A stretch of 5,698 nucleotides of DNA from Candidatus Zixiibacteriota bacterium. GTDB taxonomy: Bacteria > Zixibacteria > MSB-5A5 > GN15 > FEB-12. The translations under genes and the position numbers were made by a program. This document shows positions 1 to 5,367 of the stretch, one piece after another. The stretch lies in NCBI GenBank assembly GCA_030642845.1, contig DAOWMZ010000150.1, positions 1 to 5,698 of the forward strand. Reading direction: 5' to 3'. The notes under the pieces are model-generated. The model had not been told where the DNA came from and ran no database searches. It worked only from the letters and a program-made list of their open reading frames with translations. Every line of letters starts with the position of its first letter. Within the stretch, counting starts at the first letter, position 1.

Positions 1-2022
1 ACCGAAGGCCTGTATTATTATACAGGGGAACGGTGGAGGACTTTAAGTGATATTGAGGGGCTTCCATCAACGTCAATCACCTGTATTCAGGTTATTTCAG
101 GAACATATTATATTGGCACTGAGAATGGGCTGACAACTTATAGGCGGGGTCATTTTGTGGGGTTTAGCAAGAATCCTTATGAATCTGCAGCAGATTCAAT
201 TTTTGGAACAATACAAATTGAATCATCCAATCCCGGTGAAATCGAATCACTTGAGACCAGCGAATTACCTGGTGGAAATGTATCAGCAATAGGAGCAGGA
301 AATGCCAGAGATATTTGGGCCATAATTGATAATGATCTTTATCGCTTTGACGGTGAAATCTGGTCAAATAGTTTTGAATATACTGTTGCTATTGATGAAA
401 CTTCCGAAAACATAGCTGAGAAGTTTTCGATTTATGGCTCTCCTGAAGAGAAAGAGAACTTTATTTCGAAAATGTTTGCTATTAATGACCATAACAATAA
501 TGAAATACCATCTTCAAATCCTGCAGAAGAAGCGGTACCTTCCGAGGATGTAATTGAAAATGATCCTGAAACTGAGATACCGACTGAAACGGAATCCGAA
601 GCTATAGAAGAAACTGAATCGGTAGAGCCGCTGATTGAACCGCTTGAAGAAGCTGAGCCATTAACACCTGTCGATATGAACATGCTTAATCCCGGTGATG
701 TTATTAAAGTTCCATACATTGTCGGAATAAGAGGGAATGTAACAAGTATTTATGCTGTTGCCAATGATATCTGGCTGGGTACTGAATATGGATTGATCCA
801 TTTTAACGGCGAGTCATGGTCGCTGCCGGGATATAAAGATTATGTTGTGTCCGCAGGTGTTACTATTGATACTCTTTTGTCCGGTTATTACAAGATGAAA
901 CATGATTCCGTTTTAACTGAGGATTATAAAAGAGCATTGGTTGCTGTTAATAACCTTGATGGTGAATCTATAAATGCCGGCGACACAATCCTGATATATA
1001 GAAATAGTACAGCATCTAATATCAATTATATCACAGGACAATCTGACAAAGTTTATTTTGCTACTACTAACGGTCTTCATATGTACGACAGCAAAAACAA
1101 AAAGCTGAAACCAGTCTCTGAAAAGGGAATGAATAAATCTAATGCCATATATATCAGCACGATCGAAGATCAGCTATGGTTAGCCAGTGATGAGAAGATT
1201 GTTATTAAAGCTAATGCTCGTGATGAATTCTCTTTGATGGTTGTAAACTGGCTGCCGGAGCTGGCTGATGATATGTACTATGGCTTCTTGTCATATGTTC
1301 ATCATTTCGACGGTTGGGGAACCGGAGGTATAAGTGTTACTTATTTTACTTATGGTTCAATAGGTTTGAGAGATGCAGATGGAACTGATCTTGGTACCGA
1401 TGAGCCATATGAAATCTCAACTTCATTATCATTTGGAACACCTTTGACCAGATCACTGTCTGCTGGTATATCGGCCAAAATTATCTATTCTCTCCTTTCA
1501 TCTCAAGGGGAATTAGCCGGTAATGGAGGTGATGCAGCTTTGGGATCGGGTAGTAGTTTCGGAATGGCAGTTGACCTCGGACTCCTTTATCAGATGAATT
1601 CAAAGCTGAATCTTGGCATGGCAGTTACCAATCTTGGTCCGGATTTGCAGTATAGCCAACAATCTCAGGCTGATCCGCTTCCGCGAAATCTGGCTATTGG
1701 ATTTTCTTATAAACTTCTTGAGTCGGATTATAATCGCTTGTTAATAACCGCTGAAGCAAATAAGATGTTAGTCAGGATCGGTAGTATCAGGGAAGAGGTG
1801 CGCGAACTTATTTTCAATGGTGGTGTTGAATTTGTTTATGCCAACCTGATTTCACCGCGTGTGGGTTATATCCATGATGAAGAAGGTAATATTAAAGCCT
1901 TGACTCTTGGCGTTGGTTTGAATTTGTTTAATCAATTTGGATTTGTTTTCTCATATATTCCGAGCAGTTCCAGTGAATCACTGGCGAACACTTTACGTAT
2001 ATCGCTTCAGGTATTACCATAG
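1..2022 (+). CDS. Propeller/LysM-like/PorV-PorQ-type outer-membrane barrel protein (5' partial)
   Basis: Frame 1 is open from base 1 to TAG 2020-2022 (673 residues visible), so the true start lies upstream. GTG 157 is internal, because the residues before it already form a propeller blade (GLPSTSITCI..YYIGTENGLTTY). Visible order: Reg_prop-like blades at residues 1-56, 89-124, 244-278, 338-370 and 380-410; LysM-like modules at about 127-238 and 281-333; PorV/PorQ-like barrel at 409-673. Barrel marks are NWLPELADDM, DADGTDLGT, the AVTNLGPDLQY stretch, ADPLPRNLAIGFSYKLL, RVGYIHDEEGNIKALTLGVG and FSYIPSSSSESLANTLR, which match that family as I remember it. PorV is known to bind T9SS sorting domains and help release or attach cargo at the outer membrane; a similar role here is inferred. 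The next gene, 30 bases on, encodes a likely T9SS cargo. The last residues (SLQVLP) lack the usual aromatic end of outer-membrane barrels. Confidence 0.85.
   Translation, partial: TEGLYYYTGERWRTLSDIEGLPSTSITCIQVISGTYYIGTENGLTTYRRGHFVGFSKNPYESAADSIFGTIQIESSNPGEIESLETSELPGGNVSAIGAGNARDIWAIIDNDLYRFDGEIWSNSFEYTVAIDETSENIAEKFSIYGSPEEKENFISKMFAINDHNNNEIPSSNPAEEAVPSEDVIENDPETEIPTETESEAIEETESVEPLIEPLEEAEPLTPVDMNMLNPGDVIKVPYIVGIRGNVTSIYAVANDIWLGTEYGLIHFNGESWSLPGYKDYVVSAGVTIDTLLSGYYKMKHDSVLTEDYKRALVAVNNLDGESINAGDTILIYRNSTASNINYITGQSDKVYFATTNGLHMYDSKNKKLKPVSEKGMNKSNAIYISTIEDQLWLASDEKIVIKANARDEFSLMVVNWLPELADDMYYGFLSYVHHFDGWGTGGISVTYFTYGSIGLRDADGTDLGTDEPYEISTSLSFGTPLTRSLSAGISAKIIYSLLSSQGELAGNGGDAALGSGSSFGMAVDLGLLYQMNSKLNLGMAVTNLGPDLQYSQQSQADPLPRNLAIGFSYKLLESDYNRLLITAEANKMLVRIGSIREEVRELIFNGGVEFVYANLISPRVGYIHDEEGNIKALTLGVGLNLFNQFGFVFSYIPSSSSESLANTLRISLQVLP
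379..714 (+). other. LysM-like module 1, split by an acidic linker
   Basis: The N-terminal half reads YTVAIDETSENIAEKF followed by FISKMFAINDHNNNEI. This resembles the LysM opening (YxVxxGDTxxxIAxKF) and its mid-domain N (alxxxN). The C-terminal half, LNPGDVIKVP (685-714), matches the LysM end (ixPGqxLxIP). About 56 residues of Pro/Glu/Thr-rich linker separate the halves. LysM domains usually bind N-acetylglucosamine polymers such as peptidoglycan. Binding is not shown here, and the usual GD after the first strand is replaced by ID, so the call is tentative. Confidence 0.5.
508..675 (+). other. Acidic Pro/Glu/Thr/Ser-rich linker
   Basis: About 56 residues (PSSNPAEEAVPSEDVIENDP through EEAEPLTPVD) are dominated by Glu, Pro, Thr and Ser with almost no basic residues. 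The stretch is probably disordered and exposed. It interrupts LysM-like module 1 between its NNNEI and NPGDVIKVP halves. The antisense reading frame over this stretch is Ser/Gly-rich only because it is the complement of Glu/Thr/Pro codons. Confidence 0.8.
841..1002 (+). other. LysM-like module 2
   Basis: YVVSAGVTIDTLLSGYYKMK, then ALVAVNNLDGESINAGDTIL and IY. This follows the LysM plan of a YxVxxGxT opening, a helix, an N-N-L middle, and an I-x-A-G-D-x-I-x-I end. It sits directly after a propeller blade, in the same relative place as module 1, so blade plus LysM looks duplicated as a unit. Peptidoglycan contact is inferred from the family only. Confidence 0.5.
1225..2019 (+). other. PorV/PorQ-family outer-membrane barrel domain
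   Basis: About 265 residues of alternating amphipathic strands follow the family landmarks: WLPELADDMYYGFLSYV, GGISVTYFTYGSIGLRDADG, SAGISAKIIYSLLSS, a Gly/Ser-rich loop (GNGGDAALGSGSS), MAVDLGLLYQMNSKLNLGMA, ADPLPRNLAIGFSY, GGVEFVYANLISPRVGY and FVFSYIPSSSSESLANTL. The family's usual N-terminal signature (GARxxGMGG..YWNPAGLA type) is not seen just ahead of it. It must lie upstream of the window or be lost. Confidence 0.75.
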
Positions 2023-2052
2023 TGTTGAAGAAAATAGTTAGTTAAACATAGG

Positions 2053-2115
2053 ATGTTTACTTTGATACTAAGAACATTGTTATTCATTTTATTGCTGAGT
2101 GCCTCAGTATCAGCA
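2053..2115 (+). other. Signal peptide of the metalloprotease
   Basis: Residues 1-21 have a short n-region with R7, a hydrophobic core (TLLFILLLSAS) and a V-S-A cleavage site before ED. There is no lipobox Cys. This indicates Sec export to the periplasm, as required for T9SS cargo. Confidence 0.9.
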
Positions 2116-5100
2116 GAAGATAAAGTTTATCCGATCATAAAAGTCTTCCCCGAAAATACCGGGGAAGACAATTTTGTTAAGCATCGTTGTTTAACTCCTT
2201 ATCCCGGTGAGACTATCATCCCCGGGATAAATCGTGATAAAGCATGGTCTCTTCCTCAAAAAGCACTTGATGAAAATCAGACTGTGATTCTGAAAGTCCT
2301 GGTGCTAAGGTATAACTTTCAAGTAGAATCTCCTGATGATCCGAATACTACCGGAGATGGATTAATGGATCTGGTTAATCCGTTGCAAACACCGGAAGAC
2401 TCTGCTGCTTATTATAATTCGATAGGACATTGGATAGATCCTCCTCCGCATGATTCAACATATTTTGATGCACATTTGCAAGCTTTGAGCAGATATTGGG
2501 AAACAGTTTCAGAAGGGAAGATCAGACTTGAATGGGATATATTCCCCCCGGCAAAAGATTCTGTATATACTTTGCATCATCAGATGAATTATTATGGTAA
2601 GTGCGAATGGGATTCTGTCGTTACGGGTCTGGAGAGATATTTTATTGACTGTATCCAATTAGCTGATACGATGTCACCTGAAATTCGTTTTGATGATTAT
2701 CAGTCAATATTTCTATTCCATGCCGGTGCTGATCGCCAAAACGACATCGGATTCCCGGAAACATGTAATGATTTATTCACCGGATATATCCTGTTTGGAG
2801 ATTCAATAGGAGTTGACTTCAATACACATTATGTCCGTTCAGCATTGATGATGCCCGAAACAGCCAGTCAGGATAACCGTGCCACGGCTATGAATGCTGT
2901 TTTGGCTCATGAATTCGGTCATCAGTTGGGATTGGTCGATCTTTACAGTACGCGAAGTTTCCTGACCCAGTTGGGTGATTTCGCCCTGATGGATAACAAC
3001 GGATTTGGAACCGGAATTGATTTTGGTTTTGATGCCGGAAGAGTTTTTGGAACACTTCCACTTTATCCCTGCGCCTGGTCGCGAGCCCATATTGGACTTG
3101 TCGATGTTTATGATTTCAGAATGGGAACTGATATTAAAATAGCTGCAGCTGAGATGACAACAGACAGCATTAAAGTCGCACGTATTCCCATTAGCGAAAA
3201 CGAATATTATCTTATAGAGAACAGGCTTATTGAAGTTGACGGCAAAGAGACAGGAATCAGAGCCGATGCTCAAACAAGTGTTATTCAGGGACCTGTTGAA
3301 ATTCTAAGAGATGAATTAGGCAATATTATTGGTTTTGGTGATTACACTTCTGAATATGATTTTTTAATCCCCGGTTCTGGTCTGCTGATTTTTCATGTTG
3401 ATGAAAGTGTAGCAGCTTTGGATTGGGATGGGGACGGGTTAAATAATTTTGATGATAACGACCTGCAGTGGATTCACAATCAAAGATTTATTCGTATTAT
3501 GGAAGCAGATGGCCAGGTTCATTTTGGCGGGTATTACAGATCAGGTTATGGAAGAGCAGAAGATTTATACCGTGATGACCGCAACAACTCGCTGACCCCT
3601 AATACTAATCCTGCTGCCATAGATAACACCGGCAATAATACTCATGTATATATTACCGGTATCAGCAGAGTAGCAGATACATTTGGTGTAAATATCACGA
3701 TGGATGATCATTTTATAAGATTTGATATTGAGACTGATAAACTGGTATCAGGATTTCCAATTCGCGCTGGTTATCCAGAATTTGGTTTAGCACCGATAGT
3801 TGATGATCTAAATAAAGATGGTACTAATGAAATAATCTGTGCATCGGGTAATCTGGTTTCTGTATTTACGACTGAGGGTGAAAATTATCTTCGCAAATTT
3901 TATAGTGATCCCTCAGCACCGTTATATTATGATGAAGCTTTCTCGAGTATTGATACTGGAAGGCAGTATGCTGTGCCATTGTTTCTGAGGTTTAATGAGA
4001 ATCAACCTGTTTATGCTGGCCCTGTTACAGGATATTTTGGAATTGATACCACCGGTGAAAAACTTGTCGCTGTTGGTATTCCAACTCCTGATGCAGCTAC
4101 TGATGGTCAGGTTTTGATTTATAAATCTGTTGATGATGACAACGATGGCCAGGCTGATTTTGTCTCATTCTTTTTTACAGAAGGTTCTCCAATTGCGATG
4201 ACTTTTGGTGATAAAATAAATGTATTAACTGATTCGGGAATTGTTTACGAAAAACTCACAGATGCTTCAAATCAAAAAACCGAATTAGGCAAGTTTCCGA
4301 ATGAAGAATATCATGGTATCTGCAAAATTGGTGAGGCTGTTATTTTGTTAGCAGGGAACACAGATGTAACGACAATTTACGCTTTATATAATGGCCAGGT
4401 TGATTCTTTGGATATTCCCGGTCATTATCGTTATGGTCCGGTTTCTGCGGATATAAATCGAGACGGTATTTATGAAGTAGTTGCCATTACTGATGATGGT
4501 GAAATTGTATTATTCTCGGTTGAATTGGATCCTATAAATTTATCAATATATAAAACACTTGAGTCCGGTTATGGAGCAACAGCTAATCCTGTTATTGCTG
4601 ATATTGATGTTGATGGTTATCCTGATATTATCTATGGAGGTACAAATCATATTTGTGCTTATAACCGTGAGATGATTTCGATAACAGATTTCCCGATGCA
4701 AATTGATGACCGTTCTTATACCAATAACACGATAGCCAGCCCGGTTGTCGCAGATATTGAAGATGGAGGGAAAATTGAGATTATTTTCCCAACCGATATT
4801 GGCAATATTTATTCTATCGGTGACGGTATATCATATGGATTTCCCATGTCAGGCGGTGAGATAGGAGCAGGACCATCACTGGTATTATCAGATTCTCTCG
4901 GAGGATACTTGGGATACCTTGGCGGAGATGGCTGGTTTTATTTGTGGCAGTCTGATTTTGATAATACTAATAATTATTGGCCGATGGGTGGGAGTGATCC
5001 TTCCGGTTCACTTTCATTTGATATGAATAAACTTGGTGATCCAAGACAATTCTCAGCTTCATTTGATGATAGAAAATTTTATAATTATCCCAATCCGGTT

Positions 5101-5343
5101 GTTGATGGTTCCACCACGATACGGTATTTTCTTGGGCAGGAAGCAGAGAATGTTGAATTTCGGATTTATGATCTCTCCGGTGTGGAAGTTGATGTTTTTA
5201 ATGGTACAACTATAGGAGGATTTGATAACGAAATTGTCTGGAATTGTTCTGATGTTGTCCCGGGAGTTTATCGCTGTTTGATAAATATCAGAATGAATGG
5301 CAGCGAAACAAAGGCTTTTACCGATATTGCTGTGATTAGATAG
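2053..5343 (+). CDS. Secreted M6-family metalloprotease with FG-GAP-like repeats and T9SS type A-like sorting domain
   Basis: A 1096-residue protein. ATG 2053 is the first usable start after in-frame stops at 2026 and 2035, and it opens a signal peptide (residues 1-21, cleavage after SVSA). The peptidase domain covers about 58-400: TVILKVLVLRYNFQ, DDPNTTGDG, PPPHDSTYFDAHLQALSRYW, and the zinc motif HEFGHQLGLVD (H286, catalytic E287, H290, D296 as likely third ligand), with GDFALMD giving a Met-turn candidate, M313. Next come GLLIFHVDE and a calcium-type loop D457-x-D459-x-D461-G. FG-GAP/VCBS-like repeats lie at about 580-602, 797-825, 846-872 and 896-926. The sorting domain is 1012-1096 (YPNP, FRIYDLSG, PGVYR). 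The protein is probably exported by Sec, passed through T9SS and held on or released from the surface as a protease; its substrate is unknown. No strong ribosome-binding site is present; AUAGG abuts the start. Confidence 0.92.
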   Translation: MFTLILRTLLFILLLSASVSAEDKVYPIIKVFPENTGEDNFVKHRCLTPYPGETIIPGINRDKAWSLPQKALDENQTVILKVLVLRYNFQVESPDDPNTTGDGLMDLVNPLQTPEDSAAYYNSIGHWIDPPPHDSTYFDAHLQALSRYWETVSEGKIRLEWDIFPPAKDSVYTLHHQMNYYGKCEWDSVVTGLERYFIDCIQLADTMSPEIRFDDYQSIFLFHAGADRQNDIGFPETCNDLFTGYILFGDSIGVDFNTHYVRSALMMPETASQDNRATAMNAVLAHEFGHQLGLVDLYSTRSFLTQLGDFALMDNNGFGTGIDFGFDAGRVFGTLPLYPCAWSRAHIGLVDVYDFRMGTDIKIAAAEMTTDSIKVARIPISENEYYLIENRLIEVDGKETGIRADAQTSVIQGPVEILRDELGNIIGFGDYTSEYDFLIPGSGLLIFHVDESVAALDWDGDGLNNFDDNDLQWIHNQRFIRIMEADGQVHFGGYYRSGYGRAEDLYRDDRNNSLTPNTNPAAIDNTGNNTHVYITGISRVADTFGVNITMDDHFIRFDIETDKLVSGFPIRAGYPEFGLAPIVDDLNKDGTNEIICASGNLVSVFTTEGENYLRKFYSDPSAPLYYDEAFSSIDTGRQYAVPLFLRFNENQPVYAGPVTGYFGIDTTGEKLVAVGIPTPDAATDGQVLIYKSVDDDNDGQADFVSFFFTEGSPIAMTFGDKINVLTDSGIVYEKLTDASNQKTELGKFPNEEYHGICKIGEAVILLAGNTDVTTIYALYNGQVDSLDIPGHYRYGPVSADINRDGIYEVVAITDDGEIVLFSVELDPINLSIYKTLESGYGATANPVIADIDVDGYPDIIYGGTNHICAYNREMISITDFPMQIDDRSYTNNTIASPVVADIEDGGKIEIIFPTDIGNIYSIGDGISYGFPMSGGEIGAGPSLVLSDSLGGYLGYLGGDGWFYLWQSDFDNTNNYWPMGGSDPSGSLSFDMNKLGDPRQFSASFDDRKFYNYPNPVVDGSTTIRYFLGQEAENVEFRIYDLSGVEVDVFNGTTIGGFDNEIVWNCSDVVPGVYRCLINIRMNGSETKAFTDIAVIR
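2143..2169 (+). repeat. Perfect 10-bp inverted repeat inside the protease gene (hairpin 1)
   Basis: GTCTTCCCCG at 2143-2152 is the exact reverse complement of CGGGGAAGAC at 2160-2169, with a 7-base loop (AAAATAC). It lies in codons 31-39, just past the signal-peptide region, and is followed by AATTTTGTT. A stem this GC-rich could form in the mRNA. Whether it acts as anything, such as a pause, attenuator or translation-rate element, is unknown. Confidence 0.6.
2199..2230 (+). repeat. Perfect 9-bp inverted repeat inside the protease gene (hairpin 2)
   Basis: TTATCCCGG at 2199-2207 is the exact reverse complement of CCGGGATAA at 2222-2230, with a 14-base loop. It begins 29 bases after hairpin 1, in codons 49-60 (a PG...PG stretch). 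No T-run follows, so it is not a standard terminator. CCCGG of this stem could also pair with CCGGG of hairpin 1, so the two could be alternative folds. Confidence 0.55.
2224..3250 (+). other. M6-type zinc metallopeptidase domain
   Basis: The domain spans roughly residues 58-400. HEFGHQLGLVD at 2908-2940 fits HExxHxxGxxD, the M6 (immune inhibitor A) and metzincin-like zinc motif. It is followed by LYS, then GDFALMDNNG, then PCAWSRAHIGLVDV, the same order as in M6 proteins I know (a G-D-W-x-L-M-D equivalent, then A-W-x-K-x-x-L-G). All expected catalytic residues are present, so an active enzyme is likely. Domain edges are approximate. Confidence 0.85.
3781..4935 (+). other. FG-GAP/VCBS-like propeller repeats
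   Basis: Repeated P-x-x-x-D-x-x-x-D-G-x-x-E/D-I-I/V units: APIVDDLNKDGTNEIICAS (581), VSADINRDGIYEVVAI (797), PVIADIDVDGYPDIIYGG (846) and PVVADIEDGGKIEIIFPT (897), with a decayed unit around DDDNDGQADFV (694) and another near LGGDGWFYLW. The Asp-rich loops are of the kind that bind calcium in integrin-like propellers. The likely role is structure or surface and substrate binding. Confidence 0.8.
5086..5340 (+). other. T9SS type A-like C-terminal sorting domain
   Basis: The last 85 residues follow the type A pattern: YPNPVVDGSTTIRYFL, a V-x-F-R-I-Y-D-L-S-G strand, the segment ending in WNCSDVVPGVYRCL, and a final strand ending AVIR. In T9SS this domain is recognised by the outer-membrane machinery (PorV among others) and usually cleaved by PorU. 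Two cysteines (C1065 and C1075) bracket the VPGVY turn, which is uncommon and may form a disulfide. The W-to-PGVY stretch is shorter than the common W-D-G-x-D-x-x-G-x-x-V-x-S-G-x-Y form. Confidence 0.85.
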
Positions 5344-5345
5344 CC

Positions 5346-5355
5346 AGGAAAGGAA
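5346..5355 (+). promoter_or_regulatory. Purine-rich ribosome-binding site for the third gene
   Basis: AGGAAAGGAA lies 12 bases before ATG 5368, in the 24-base gap after the protease stop. The spacing is slightly long, but this is the only Shine-Dalgarno-like run nearby and it supports ATG 5368 as the start. Confidence 0.6.
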
Positions 5356-5367
5356 TATATAATAATA

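Larger units (their letters stand above)
1..1230 (+). other. Reg_prop-type beta-propeller region with interleaved LysM-like modules
   Basis: Several segments show the blade pattern of an N-V-x-x-I strand, then D-I-W-x-G-T, then G-L-x-x-F/Y and G-E-x-W-S. The clearest are GLPSTSITCI with YYIGTENGLTTY (58-168), NVSAIGAGNARDIWAI with LYRFDGEIWS (265-372), and NVTSIYAVANDIWLGTEYG with IHFNGESWS (730-834). Weaker ones are NINYITGQSDKVYFATTNG (1012-1110) and the stretch around DQLWLASDEKIV (1138-1230). Such blades occur in sensor proteins and in PorZ of the T9SS attachment complex. The blade count for the full protein is unknown because the 5' end is missing. Confidence 0.7.

Noticed and set aside
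164..367. Minus-strand open frame of 67 codons
   Set aside because: It is antisense to the propeller blades, has no recognisable motif, and is a shadow of the plus-strand gene.
432..719. Minus-strand open frame of 95 codons, Ser/Gly-rich
   Set aside because: It is the complement of the Glu/Thr/Pro-rich linker codons. It has no recognisable domain and lies wholly inside a well-supported plus-strand gene.
2143..2180. Hairpin 1 plus AATTTTGTT as an intrinsic terminator
   Set aside because: It sits inside codons of a full-length intact gene and the T-run is short and interrupted, so a true terminator is unlikely. It is kept only as a possible RNA structure.
2839..3273. Minus-strand open frame of 144 codons
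   Set aside because: It lies antisense to the peptidase core including the zinc motif. It has no signal peptide or family motif and no ribosome-binding site that I can see, so it is a shadow.
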